Shown here: in pieces, positions 1 through 8,289 of the stretch
Numbering within the stretch: the first letter of the stretch is position 1
How the letters are laid out: every line of letters starts with the position of its first letter
Assembly (NCBI GenBank): GCA_031285945.1
Contig: JAITVF010000023.1
Coordinates: 1 to 13,849 of the forward strand
DNA length: 13,849 nucleotides
Direction: 5' to 3'
From: Oscillospiraceae bacterium
GTDB taxonomy: Bacteria > Bacillota > Clostridia > Oscillospirales > Ruminococcaceae
Translations under genes and position numbers: made by a program
The notes under the pieces: generated by a model
What the model saw: the letters and a program-made list of their open reading frames with translations, nothing else
What the model was told of the DNA's origin: nothing
Databases searched by the model: none

Positions 1-1334
1 CCCTTGCCTCCACCGACGAAAGCCTTTTTGTCGAGCTCGAACAGTTCGCCTCAACGGCCGACGTCGACGATCTCTACACCGCGCTGGGCCTGACCGGCAC
101 AGCGGTGAGCAACTACGCCCCAGGCGGCGGCACAAAGCTTTCGGAGTTCGCCGCTTTTGACGGCACCGGCGCCCTTACCTTCAATGTAGGCGGCGAGCTC
201 GGGGTCTCGGGCGACGCAACCGTCTCCCTTAACGATCCTGACATGACTATAAGCGACCTTATCGAAAAGGTCAACGCCGCGGCCGGTAAAAACATCATGA
301 GCTTTGAGAACGGCAAGGTTACCATTGACAGCGGCAACGAAACCCTGGCCTTTAAGGAGACCGGAAACTCCGACGTCCTCAAGACACTCTTCGGGCGTTC
401 CACCTACGAAACCGCGAAAGCCTCAACCGACTTCCAGACCAGGCTGGACGCCGGAATGGGCCAGAACGCCGAGATAGTGGTAAACGGCCAGACCCTTTAC
501 GAGACCAGCAACACCTTTACCGTAAACGGAACCAACATAACCGTAAACGCCCTGCACAACAAGGATTATGATCCCACTGACCCAGCCTCACCCAAACCGG
601 ACGCCGCCGTTTCCGTTACCGTAAACTCCAACCCGGACGACGTCGTAGACAAGCTCAAGGGCTTTATCGAGGAATACAACGCCTTGGTCGACGTTCTCGA
701 CGGCGTCGTAAAGGAGCAGACTGTCGACGGCTACGCGCCGCTCACCGACGAGCAGCGCGCCGAAATGACCGAGGATCAGATCAAGCAGTGGGAAAACGAA
801 GCCAAGAAGGGCCTTCTCTACAACGATTCCACCATTCGTGGGATTATGCAGCAGATGCGCTCTGCCCTTTACTCAAGCGTAAAGGCCGCCGGAATTTCCC
901 TTTACGATATCGGCATCACCACCGAGAGCTTCTCGAGCTCCTCCTCCTTTAAGGGCAACGGCCGCTTAGAGATGAGCGAGTCGGGCGAAACCAAGCTGCG
1001 CGAAATGCTCACCAACAACCCCGACGCCGTCCGCACCCTCTTTGCCGACCCGAATGAAGGGCTTGCGGTCAAGCTCGACAATATTATTAACGACGCCATC
1101 CGCACAAGCTCTACCAGCCAAGGCACGCTGGTCGCTCTCGCGGGCCATGCCGATTCTGTCAGCAACACCTACTCCATCGGCAGAAAGATCGAGGATATAG
1201 ACGAGCAGATCACCCGGCTCCAGACCCGGCTGGAAAACGAATACTCCCGCTACTGGCAGAAGTTCGCCAATCTCGAAACGGCTATCTCCAACATGAACAG
1301 CCAGAGCAGCTATCTTTCCAGCATGGGCAGCTGA
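1..1334 (+). CDS. fliD: Flagellar filament cap protein FliD (hook-associated protein 2), 3' part
   Basis: The reading frame is open to the left edge, so the N-terminal part is missing; about 443 residues remain, reading from base 3. The GTG at 105 is an internal valine codon, not a start. FliD forms the pentameric cap at the filament tip and directs flagellin folding and insertion outside the cell. The family match rests on two regions. The middle has a sheet-rich stretch, AEIVVNGQTLYETSNTFTV, typical of the FliD_C domain. The C-terminus is a long helix (IGRKIEDIDEQITRLQTRLE) followed by the hallmark ending NLETAISNMNSQSSYLSSM, which makes the coiled coil and docks the export chaperone. fliS follows after 68 bases on the same strand, the usual late flagellar order. 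No frameshift is seen. Confidence 0.95.
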   Translation, partial: LASTDESLFVELEQFASTADVDDLYTALGLTGTAVSNYAPGGGTKLSEFAAFDGTGALTFNVGGELGVSGDATVSLNDPDMTISDLIEKVNAAAGKNIMSFENGKVTIDSGNETLAFKETGNSDVLKTLFGRSTYETAKASTDFQTRLDAGMGQNAEIVVNGQTLYETSNTFTVNGTNITVNALHNKDYDPTDPASPKPDAAVSVTVNSNPDDVVDKLKGFIEEYNALVDVLDGVVKEQTVDGYAPLTDEQRAEMTEDQIKQWENEAKKGLLYNDSTIRGIMQQMRSALYSSVKAAGISLYDIGITTESFSSSSSFKGNGRLEMSESGETKLREMLTNNPDAVRTLFADPNEGLAVKLDNIINDAIRTSSTSQGTLVALAGHADSVSNTYSIGRKIEDIDEQITRLQTRLENEYSRYWQKFANLETAISNMNSQSSYLSSMGS

Positions 1335-1343
1335 TGGTGATGA

Positions 1344-1391
1344 TTAACCTCGGGCCGCGGTCCGGCAGTTTCCGATAGAGTGAAAGGTTAA
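1344..1391 (+). promoter_or_regulatory. Inverted repeat in the fliD-fliS gap next to the fliS ribosome binding site
   Basis: TTAACCT (1344-1350) and AGGTTAA (1385-1391) are perfect 7-base inverted arms 34 bases apart. The right arm runs directly into the fliS Shine-Dalgarno AAGGTGGT (about 1390-1397). Pairing of the arms in the mRNA could affect access to the fliS start. The loop is GC-rich with weak internal pairing. The arms are short and the loop long, so this could be chance. Confidence 0.25.
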
Positions 1392-1402
1392 GGTGGTAAA
1401 TA

Positions 1403-1798
1403 ATGACTAACGCGTTTGCTCAATACAAGAATCAGTCCCTCTCGGTCATGACGCAGGGCGAATTGCTGGTTAAGCTGTTCGACGAAATAACAAAGCAGTG
1501 CCAGATCGCCAGAATTGGGATTGAAAAAGCAGATTTTATCACGGCTAACTTTGCCCTTGTAAAGGCGCAGAGCATCCTTTCCACTCTAGCCGAATCGCTT
1601 GATATGCGCTATCCCGTATCCAAAAATCTGCACGAGCTTTATATCTTCTTCGCGCGGCAGTTTATGGAGGCCAACTCAAAGAATACCGTAAAGCCCATCG
1701 ACGACGTCATGCCCCTTATAAAGGATCTTCGCGCCTCGTTCGAGCAGGCCGAGAAGCTTAGCCGCTCGCAGCAGGCAATTGGAGGTCAGGCCGTATGA
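1403..1798 (+). CDS. fliS: Flagellin export chaperone FliS
   Basis: This 131-residue protein has the normal length of FliS, a small all-helical cytosolic chaperone. FliS binds the C-terminal helix of flagellin, prevents early polymerisation and delivers it to the flagellar export apparatus. The N-terminal block QYKNQSLSVMTQGELLVKLF matches the family pattern of a YxxN-type segment followed by an ELLxxLFDE helix. The middle (ALVKAQSILSTLAESLDM) matches the conserved second helix. The ATG start is preceded by a good Shine-Dalgarno (AAGGTGGT) at normal spacing. The gene lies directly after fliD and overlaps the next gene by 4 bases (ATGA), so it is translationally coupled to it. Confidence 0.95.
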   Translation: MTNAFAQYKNQSLSVMTQGELLVKLFDEITKQCQIARIGIEKADFITANFALVKAQSILSTLAESLDMRYPVSKNLHELYIFFARQFMEANSKNTVKPIDDVMPLIKDLRASFEQAEKLSRSQQAIGGQAV

Positions 1799-2166
1799 GC
1801 GACGCCATCCGGGATGGCGCGGCCATCATAGCCGACCTGCATCTTTTGACTATTCGCATGGCCGAGCAACGCCACGACGCCGATTTTTTGACGGACGGCG
1901 TGGAAAAACGGCAGGCGCTCATCGACGAGTACCAGCGGTGGGCCGGCAAGCACCCCGAAGCCCGGACGGCTTTTGAACGTACCGCCGAGGCAAAGCAAGC
2001 CGTAGAGAAGATACTTTCGATGGATCAGGTCATTACAAGGGCGCTGACCGAATTCAAGGCCGAGGCGCAGCAAAACGTAAAGAACGCAAACGCCCAAAAA
2101 AAGGTAATGGGCTACCTGGGCGGCAGCATTTCCGCCTCCGGGAGCTATCTGGATATGAAGAAGTAG
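1795..2166 (+). CDS. fliT: FliT/FlgN-like flagellar chaperone
   Basis: This is a small, mostly helical protein of 123 residues, in the usual position for FliT just after fliS. Its ATG overlaps the fliS stop as ATGA, and a clear GGAGGT lies at 1781-1786 inside fliS. The N-terminal helices (HLLTIRMAEQRHDADFLTDG and onward) resemble the heptad-rich FliT fold. The C-terminus GYLGGSISASGSYLDMKK is the kind of ending seen in Gram-positive FliT and FlgN proteins, with a glycine/serine turn and a final D-x-K-K. FliT-type proteins escort the FliD cap protein to the export gate; in enterobacteria FliT also restrains FlhDC, which is not expected here. Family assignment is by eye and context, since this family is weakly conserved. 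FlgN is the main alternative. Confidence 0.65.
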   Translation: MSDAIRDGAAIIADLHLLTIRMAEQRHDADFLTDGVEKRQALIDEYQRWAGKHPEARTAFERTAEAKQAVEKILSMDQVITRALTEFKAEAQQNVKNANAQKKVMGYLGGSISASGSYLDMKK

Positions 2167-2199
2167 CGTTTTTGCTTGAAGTTTATCGACTATATTGCT

Positions 2200-2237
2200 A
2201 AAGCCGCTTGAGCGTTACGCGTTCAAGCGGCTTTTTT
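2200..2237 (+). terminator. Rho-independent terminator after the flagellar operon, probably bidirectional
   Basis: A perfect 12-bp stem is formed by AAAGCCGCTTGA (2200-2211) and TCAAGCGGCTTT (2223-2234) around an 11-base loop that can pair further (GCGT/GCGT with wobbles). On the plus strand a run of six T follows (2232-2237), giving a good terminator 33 bases after the FliT-like gene. On the minus strand the hairpin lies 22 bases past the clpE stop and ends in TTT, so it could also stop clpE transcripts, though less strongly. The two operons converge here. Confidence 0.88.
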
Positions 2238-2256
2238 ATAGTTTTTATAGCTGGCG

Positions 2257-4533
2257 TTAACGCAGCAGTATCTTTCCTTCCTCGGCGGTAACGAGGAGTT
2301 TCGCCGGCATTTCGCCGGGGCTTTCGATTATGCGGTTGCAGATTACATCCTCGACCTCCTTGCGGATAACCCGGCGCAGGTCTCGCGCGCCCGACTTTTT
2401 GCCAAACGCCATTTCCGCGATAACCTCAAGCGCTTTGTCGTCGTAGCAAAGGCCTATGCTTTTTTCCTTAAGCGGCTCCTTAAGCTCGTCAAGCATAAGT
2501 GTGGCGATACGCTTATAATCGTTCTTGTCGAGCGAGCGGAAGGCCACGACCTCATCCACCCGGCCTATGAACTCCGGGCGAAGAAACTCGCTGAGCGCCT
2601 TGCGGGCTTTGTCTTTGGCGGCCGTATCCCCCTGCGCGTTAAAGCCCAGGGCCCCGGTCTTAAGGTTGCTGCCGGCGTTGGAGGTCATTACGATTACGGT
2701 GTTTTCAAAGTTGACGACCCGGCCCTGAGCGTCGGTAATTTTGCCCTCGTCCAAAATTTGAAGCAGAATGTTCATAACGTCGGGGTGGGCTTTTTCGATC
2801 TCGTCGAAGAGAACCACGCTGTAGGGCCGCCTGCGAACCTTCTCGGTGAGCTGGCCCGCTTCGTCGTAGCCCACATATCCTGGCGGCGAGCCTATTATCC
2901 GCGAGACCGAATGCTTCTCCATAAACTCGCTCATATCAAGGCGGATCAGCGGGTCGGCTGCGTCGAAAAGCTCGGAGCTCAAAACCTTAACAAGCTCTGT
3001 CTTGCCTACTCCGGTAGGGCCCACGAATATAAAGGAGGCGGGTTTTCTTCGCCCGCTTATCTGCACCCGTGAGCGCTTTACCGCGTTGGCTACCATTTCG
3101 ACGGCCTCGTCCTGGCCTATTACCTTTTCCTTAAGAGCGGCCTCAAGGCCCGCGACCTTGCGCAGCTCCGACTCTCTTATCTTGCTGGCCGGAATACCGG
3201 TCCACAGCTCGAGAACCTTAGCGAGGTCGTCGTCGGTAACCTCTACGTTAAGGGCCTTTGGCTCTATCAGCTTTAGCCGCTCGGTAACCCTTATACGCTC
3301 AGAGCGCAGATACGCCGCCCTTTCGTAGTCCGGCTCGCCGGTTCCCTGCTCTATATCCTCGAGCTCCTCTACTATGTTTTTAAGCTCGGCGGTAAGGGTA
3401 TCGTACTCGACCAGCTCGGGGCTCGCGAGTGTGGCGCAGGAGCAGGCCTCATCCAGCAGGTCTATCGCCTTGTCGGGCAAAAAGCGGTCGGTGATGTATC
3501 TCTCGCCCATTACAACGGTTGAGCGGACTATTTCATCGGGAACTCTTACCCTGTGGTAGCTTTCGTAATATTTTTTAACCCCCATTAAAACCGCTATAGA
3601 ATCGGTTATGGAAGGCTCCTGCACCTTTACGGGCTGGAAGCGGCGTTCGAGCGCGGCGTCCTTTTCGATGTGCTTGCGGTACTCGGTAAAGGTTGTGGCG
3701 CCTATCACCTGGATTTCCCCGCGCGAAAGGGCCGGCTTTAATATGTTGGCGGTGTTCATGGTGCCCTCGGAATCGCCCGCGCCCACAATATTGTGAACCT
3801 CGTCGATAAATAGTATAACGTTTCCCGCTTCCTTTATCTCCCCCACCAGTCCCTTTACCCGGCTTTCAAACTGGCCGCGGAACTGCGTTCCCGCTATAAG
3901 GGCCGTCAGGTCCAGGAGGTACAGCTCTTTTTCCGCAAGCCTCGGCGGAACGTCGCCGTCCGCGAGCTTTTGGGCGATCCCCTCGGCGATTGCCGTTTTG
4001 CCTACGCCGGGCTCCCCTATAAGGCAGGGGTTATTCTTGGTGCGGCGGTTTAGTATCTGTACTACCCGGTATATTTCCTTCTCCCGGCCGATTATGTTGT
4101 CGATTCTGCCGTCCCTGGCTTTTTCTGTCAGGTTTTCGCAAAAATTATCGAGGAACTTGCGCTTGCGGCGTTCGCGCTTTTTTTCCTCCTTTTTTCTGGG
4201 CGCCTGCCTGCCTGAGGGCGTAGTCGCGGGAACCGTGCGTCCCGAGTCCTCTCCGCCTGAAAAAAGCTTATGGAGCATGGGGAGTGACTGCGCGCCGCCC
4301 ATCTCGAAATCGCCGTCGAACTCGTTATCCATGAACTCCTGCATCTGGTTGCTCATGGTTTCGATATCCTCGTCCGAAATGCCCATTTTATCCATGACCT
4401 CCTGCACCTGGGGGATATTAAGCTCCCGGGCGCATTTGATGCACAGACCTTTATTTTGCATTTCACCGTTTTCCATATGCGCCAGAAATATTACAGCCAT
4501 TCTGGTCTTGCATCTTGAACATAACATTTCCAT
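2257..4533 (-). CDS. clpE: ClpE-type AAA+ unfoldase with N-terminal zinc finger (ClpP partner)
   Basis: This 758-residue Hsp100 ATPase should unfold proteins and feed them to ClpP in the cytosol. The N-terminus lacks the usual Clp_N repeats. Instead it has a four-cysteine zinc finger (C5, C8, C31, C34), the mark of ClpE. A strongly basic linker (about 103-127) follows. The first AAA+ module has Walker A GEPGVGKT (173-180), pore loop [10 protein letters not shown] (about 214) and Walker B VILFIDE (239-245). A UVR-like segment [19 protein letters not shown] sits at about 402-420. The second module has Walker A GPTGVGKT (505-512), pore loop GYVG (552-555), Walker B VVLFDE (573-578) and sensor 2 GARDLRR (715-721). 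LGF at 629-631 fits the ClpP-docking tripeptide. The start is supported by AGAGG six bases upstream of ATG. It has its own promoter and is probably monocistronic. A ClpC-like protein that lost Clp_N is the alternative. Confidence 0.92.
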   Translation of the reverse strand: MEMLCSRCKTRMAVIFLAHMENGEMQNKGLCIKCARELNIPQVQEVMDKMGISDEDIETMSNQMQEFMDNEFDGDFEMGGAQSLPMLHKLFSGGEDSGRTVPATTPSGRQAPRKKEEKKRERRKRKFLDNFCENLTEKARDGRIDNIIGREKEIYRVVQILNRRTKNNPCLIGEPGVGKTAIAEGIAQKLADGDVPPRLAEKELYLLDLTALIAGTQFRGQFESRVKGLVGEIKEAGNVILFIDEVHNIVGAGDSEGTMNTANILKPALSRGEIQVIGATTFTEYRKHIEKDAALERRFQPVKVQEPSITDSIAVLMGVKKYYESYHRVRVPDEIVRSTVVMGERYITDRFLPDKAIDLLDEACSCATLASPELVEYDTLTAELKNIVEELEDIEQGTGEPDYERAAYLRSERIRVTERLKLIEPKALNVEVTDDDLAKVLELWTGIPASKIRESELRKVAGLEAALKEKVIGQDEAVEMVANAVKRSRVQISGRRKPASFIFVGPTGVGKTELVKVLSSELFDAADPLIRLDMSEFMEKHSVSRIIGSPPGYVGYDEAGQLTEKVRRRPYSVVLFDEIEKAHPDVMNILLQILDEGKITDAQGRVVNFENTVIVMTSNAGSNLKTGALGFNAQGDTAAKDKARKALSEFLRPEFIGRVDEVVAFRSLDKNDYKRIATLMLDELKEPLKEKSIGLCYDDKALEVIAEMAFGKKSGARDLRRVIRKEVEDVICNRIIESPGEMPAKLLVTAEEGKILLR

Positions 4534-4639
4534 AGCCCGCCTCTTCTAAGGTTCACCGCTGTAGTATACACTGAATATATGAACTGTATGTGAAAGCCCT
4601 GTTTTTTGTTGGAGCACAAGACAATAAAACCCATTAAGT

Positions 4640-4685
4640 GGTCACGTCTCAGTATATTATAATCGGCAGTATTTGTAAAGTGACC
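4640..4685. promoter_or_regulatory. Inverted repeat GGTCAC/GTGACC bracketing the clpE promoter
   Basis: GGTCAC at 4640-4645 and GTGACC at 4680-4685 are perfect 6-base inverted arms, centres 40 bases apart. One arm abuts the -35 box on its upstream side and the other covers the expected start of transcription. This is where a repressor dimer or tetramer could bind. The half-site is close to, but not the same as, the GGTCAAA half of CtsR operators. The arms are short, so this is suggestive only. Confidence 0.3.
4651..4679 (-). promoter_or_regulatory. Predicted sigma-A promoter of clpE
   Basis: On the minus strand TTTACA (4674-4679, 5 of 6 to consensus) is followed by a 17-base spacer and TATACT (4651-4656, 5 of 6). 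Transcription would start near 4644, giving a leader of about 110 bases before the clpE ATG. A second -10-like TATAAT lies at 4656-4661 without a good -35. No tandem GGTCAAA-type CtsR operator and no CIRCE element were found in the 189-base gap, although clpE is usually a heat-shock gene. Confidence 0.6.
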
Positions 4686-4701
4686 GCCTTATTAAAAATT
4701 A

Positions 4702-4727
4702 AAAGTGCGTCAAGAAAGTGCGTTAAG
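4702..4727. repeat. 13-bp tandem duplication across the addA stop codon
   Basis: Two adjacent 13-base units, AAAGTGCGTCAAG (4702-4714) and AAAGTGCGTTAAG (4715-4727), differ at one base. The addA stop (TAA on the minus strand, 4725-4723) lies in the second unit, and the one differing base creates it: the first unit reads TTGACG where the second reads TTAACG. It looks like a small slippage duplication at the gene end. Confidence 0.75.
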
Positions 4728-7700
4728 CAAGAATGATTTCCTGCCCCAGGTAAAAAGAATAAAGGCAGCATTCCCCGATCGGCTCCGCCAGGGCCTCCGA
4801 CAGAATAGCGCGGTAAAGATCAAGCTGCCTGCGGTAGCGCCCGGCAAGCTCCTCCCCAGAGGCGACCCGATCGGTTTTGTAATCGACTATGACCGCGCTC
4901 CCCTTTTCGATAAACACACAGTCCGCGACGCCCTGAAGCACTATCCGGCTGCCGTCGTCTCTTCCGGCAGCGTATCCGACCGTATCGGGAGGGCAAAGGC
5001 CGGTAAAGCGAAGCTCTCTCATAACCCGGTCGGCGGCAAAGATTCTTTTGGCGAGAGCGCCTTCAAAAAATGCGCGAAGCCTTCCGCGGTCGAGGCTGTC
5101 CGCCTGTGCGCGGGTAAAAAAGCTTTGCCGCAAAAGTCTCGCGATTTCGCCCTCAATATCCTCCCGGGCTCTCTCATAGCTCGAAAACTGCATGAACTTA
5201 TGCATCGCGTCGCCCTTCTCGGCTCCCGTGAGCCCGCGCTCGGCAAGAAAGCGCGGCCGCCTTTTAAAGCGGTAATCGTCCGCCTCTTCACCTCTGGCTG
5301 CGTCAGAAACGGCAAGCTTTGCGGGAATAAGTGTTCTTGCGGCGTATGGGTAAGCCCACGCCGCGTCCTCCTTAAGGCGGGCGAGCAGCTTTTCATCCGG
5401 CTTAGCCTCTCTGGCGGGGGGCCTTGTCTCCAACCCGGCCTCGCCTTTTTCGGTTTGTTCTATAATCTCAACCCTCCAGCGCCCGCAGGTATTGACAAGC
5501 TCCATACCCAGACACTCGCCTTTTTCGCGCAGGGAAAGGCCGTCCGGGTGGCGGAGCAGAGCCATCATCATCCAGTCGGCAAGGCAGCCCGCCTCCTCAG
5601 CCGCACGGGGGGAAATTCTCCCGCCCAAAAGCTCGCCCGAAAAGGAGGCAAGCTTACGGCCAAGATTCCCACGAGGGCAGGCCGTTACGATAAGCTTTTC
5701 CCTTGCCCGGGTCAGAGCCACATAGAGAACCCGCAGCTCCTCGCTCAGGGCCGAGCGCCTGCCCTCTATACGTATGGCCTGCATTTGTACCGTGGGATAC
5801 TGCTTAGCGGTGACGGGGTCGCGGCGCATACAGGCAAAGCCGTAGCGCGAGTGCAGGAGCGCGGTTCTCGTAAGATCGTTTAAGTTAAAGCGGGCGGCCG
5901 TGCCCGCAAGGAAAACTATAGGGAACTCGAGGCCCTTGGAGCGGTGCACGCTCATTATCTTTACAGCGTTGCTGTTCTCACCCGCCTTTCCCGCCGGGGA
6001 AAGGTCGCCGCCCCGCTCCTCGAGCCGGTCGAGAAAGCCTACAAAGCCGCTTATCCCCTTATAGCCCAGCTCGTTATATTCCGCCGCGTATTCGATAAGC
6101 AGCAAAAGGTTCGCGCGCCTGGTTTCGCCCGCGGGCATGGCCTGCGCCACCGCAAGCGCGTCGGTGAGTGAGTAGGCTTCCAGCAGAAGCTGCGGGACGG
6201 GCAGTATGGCGGCTCGCCTGCGAAGGGCGTAAAAAAGCTCAAGAAATCTTCTCACCCGCTCCGAAAGTCCCATATAGGGAAGAACGCCCTCGCCCCCGGC
6301 AGCCTGTACCAACGCCTTATAAAACGGCATTTTTCTTCCCGCAAGCCGTATTGCCGCGAGTTCCGCCTCGGAAAAGCCGAACAGGGGCGACAGGAGCGCG
6401 CCGCAGAGGGGAATATCCCGCAGAGGATTATCCATTGCCCGCATTAGAGAGAGGATCATGGCGACCTCCCTAAGCTTTAAAAAGCCCTCGCCGCTCTGGG
6501 CCCACACGGGAATGTCCCGCCCTTCTAGGGCGTTTACATAGTCGCGCATCCGCCTTTTGGGGGAGCGCATCAGAATGCAAAAGTCTCCGGGGCGGCAGGG
6601 CCGCGTCCTCTCCCCTTCGGCGACCTCGAAGCCCTTTTCAAGCATGTCGGCTATTCTTTTTGCCACCATACCGGCTTCAAGGCAGGATGAGTCCTCCTCC
6701 CCCTCGTATCCGCCCGCGTCCAGGAGCAAGAACTCGGGGCTGTTGTCCTTGCCGGCGGGATAAGAGGCGCCCGGAACCAAAAGCTCCTCCCCCTCGTAGT
6801 CGATCTCCCCTAGCCGCTGGCTCATCAGCATAGAAAAAATAAAGTTTACGCCGTATAAAACCTCCTCCCGACTGCGGAAGTTTTTACCGAGAGCTATCCT
6901 CGCCGGAAACTGCCTTTGCTCGGCCTGGTATATAAAGCTTCCCTCCCGGCGCTTTAAGAATATCGCGGGGGTGGCGAGCCGGAATGAATATATGCTCTGC
7001 TTGGGGTCGCCCACCATAAACAGATTTTCTTCCATGCGCGAAACGCAGGTGAATATCTTATCCTGCACCTCGTTTACATCTTGGAACTCGTCGACCAGAA
7101 CGGCGTCGTACCGCAAGGATATTTCCTCCGCCCGCTTTGTTTTGCGGTATCCGCCTTTCTCGTCCCTCGTAACCAGCAGGCTCAGGGCAAAGTGCTCGAG
7201 ATCGGAAAAATCCATACGCTTTTTACTGGCCTTTACGTCGGCGAAGTCTTTCGCGAAGGCCTCCGCCATCTCGAATAGTACGGCTACCTTGGGGCGCAGA
7301 TCGGCCATGTCGGCCAAAAAATCGGCGTTGGTAGCGCTTAGAACCTTTTCCTTAAGCTCCCCGAAAAGACGAGCCACCCTTTCGCGGACCGGCTTAACCC
7401 TTGCCTTTATTTCCTCGTGTCCCTTAAGAGGGCCGAGCCGGGCGAATGAGCCCGCTAAAACGCAGGCGACAGCTTTATCCCAGCCGGCGCCCAAAGACGC
7501 GAGGCATTCCTCCAGCATGGCTATATCACGTATAACGGGGCCGCCGTAAGAGCCGGACGCGGCCGCGTCGGTCAGTACAAAGTCCCTCACCCCCTTAAGG
7601 GCCTCTATGCAGTAAACAAGAGTTTCTTCCGCGCGCGAAATAAGCGCCCGGCCCCAGCCGGTCTCCTCTACGCCTGACTCTAAGTTATATAGCTCCGCCG

Positions 7701-8289
7701 TTTCTCGCAGCCAGTCAAGGTAAAATGGGTGAGATCTCGCGAAGTCATAGAGCCTCAGCAGAGTTTCGGAAATGCGCGAATCATCCCGCCCGCCCGAAAT
7801 AAGCTCTACCAGCGCCAAAAAGTCCTTCCCGCCGCCGGCGTAAAAGCTCTCGATCACCCGCATCGCGCAGCTCTCCCGCAGCAGGGAAAGCTCCCCCTCC
7901 CCCCCGAGGGAAAAATCCTGCCCCACCGGCAGATGCTGAAAGTTCTCGCGTACGAGCCCAAGGCAAAATGAATGTATAGTGCCTATGGCCGCCTGACCCA
8001 GGAGCGCCCGCTGTTTTATCAGCCGCAGGTCAAGGGGGCGCTCCTTCATTAGCTCTGATAGCCTCTGAGCTATCCGCTGCTTCATTTCGGCGGCGGCGGC
8101 GTTTGTGTAGGTCACTATCAGCAGCCGGTCGGCCTCCACGGGATTCTGACCGTCGCATATAAGAGAGATTGCCCGTTCCACCAGGACTGCGGTCTTGCCG
8201 CTTCCGGCCGCGGCCCCTACAAGCAGCGGGCCTCCCCTTGAATAAATGGCGTCGCTTTGCGCCTCAGTCCAGCTTTTCAAGAGCTTCAT
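4723..8289 (-). CDS. addA: ATP-dependent helicase/nuclease subunit A (AddA)
   Basis: AddA is the UvrD-like 3'-5' helicase and nuclease subunit of AddAB, which resects double-strand DNA ends for RecA-dependent recombination. The 1188 residues match the family's usual 1200 or so. Helicase motifs appear in order: Q-motif SWTEAQSDAI (about 6), Walker A GAAAGSGKT (25-33), Ia TYTNAAAAEM (about 60), II VDEFQD (399-404), III VGDPKQSIYSFR (426-437), IV KNFRS (about 469), V SVHRSKGLEF (780-789) and VI LYVALTRAREKL (855-866). The C-terminal RecB-type nuclease domain has GDAMHKFM (about 1026), GVAD (about 1120), DYKTD (1136-1140) and QLDLY (about 1155). I chose ATG at 8289 because homology begins there. 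The 25 extra residues upstream are an out-of-frame reading of addB. GGGGAGG touches the ATG with almost no spacing, so initiation is probably coupled to the end of addB, which it overlaps by 26 bases. Confidence 0.96.
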   Translation of the reverse strand: MKLLKSWTEAQSDAIYSRGGPLLVGAAAGSGKTAVLVERAISLICDGQNPVEADRLLIVTYTNAAAAEMKQRIAQRLSELMKERPLDLRLIKQRALLGQAAIGTIHSFCLGLVRENFQHLPVGQDFSLGGEGELSLLRESCAMRVIESFYAGGGKDFLALVELISGGRDDSRISETLLRLYDFARSHPFYLDWLRETAELYNLESGVEETGWGRALISRAEETLVYCIEALKGVRDFVLTDAAASGSYGGPVIRDIAMLEECLASLGAGWDKAVACVLAGSFARLGPLKGHEEIKARVKPVRERVARLFGELKEKVLSATNADFLADMADLRPKVAVLFEMAEAFAKDFADVKASKKRMDFSDLEHFALSLLVTRDEKGGYRKTKRAEEISLRYDAVLVDEFQDVNEVQDKIFTCVSRMEENLFMVGDPKQSIYSFRLATPAIFLKRREGSFIYQAEQRQFPARIALGKNFRSREEVLYGVNFIFSMLMSQRLGEIDYEGEELLVPGASYPAGKDNSPEFLLLDAGGYEGEEDSSCLEAGMVAKRIADMLEKGFEVAEGERTRPCRPGDFCILMRSPKRRMRDYVNALEGRDIPVWAQSGEGFLKLREVAMILSLMRAMDNPLRDIPLCGALLSPLFGFSEAELAAIRLAGRKMPFYKALVQAAGGEGVLPYMGLSERVRRFLELFYALRRRAAILPVPQLLLEAYSLTDALAVAQAMPAGETRRANLLLLIEYAAEYNELGYKGISGFVGFLDRLEERGGDLSPAGKAGENSNAVKIMSVHRSKGLEFPIVFLAGTAARFNLNDLTRTALLHSRYGFACMRRDPVTAKQYPTVQMQAIRIEGRRSALSEELRVLYVALTRAREKLIVTACPRGNLGRKLASFSGELLGGRISPRAAEEAGCLADWMMMALLRHPDGLSLREKGECLGMELVNTCGRWRVEIIEQTEKGEAGLETRPPAREAKPDEKLLARLKEDAAWAYPYAARTLIPAKLAVSDAARGEEADDYRFKRRPRFLAERGLTGAEKGDAMHKFMQFSSYERAREDIEGEIARLLRQSFFTRAQADSLDRGRLRAFFEGALAKRIFAADRVMRELRFTGLCPPDTVGYAAGRDDGSRIVLQGVADCVFIEKGSAVIVDYKTDRVASGEELAGRYRRQLDLYRAILSEALAEPIGECCLYSFYLGQEIILA

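Noticed and set aside
1786..2097. Open frames on the minus strand opposite the FliT-like gene, and others in its alternative frames.
   Set aside because: The plus-strand gene has ATGA coupling, a Shine-Dalgarno and a FliT-like C-terminus; the others have none of these.
3998..4549. A 183-codon open frame on the plus strand opposite the clpE N-terminal region.
   Set aside because: Antisense shadow of clpE; no ribosome binding site and serine-rich, low-information composition.
4534..4722. CtsR or CIRCE heat-shock operator upstream of clpE.
   Set aside because: Looked for tandem GGTCAAA and TTAGCACTC-N9-GAGTGCTAA; neither is present, only the GGTCAC/GTGACC dyad.
4705..5883. A 392-codon open frame on the plus strand opposite the addA 3' end.
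   Set aside because: It lies fully antisense to the conserved nuclease and motif VI region of addA, starts at a weak GTG, has no recognisable domain, and its composition (rich in K, A, R, P) is what a shadow frame of a GC-rich gene gives.
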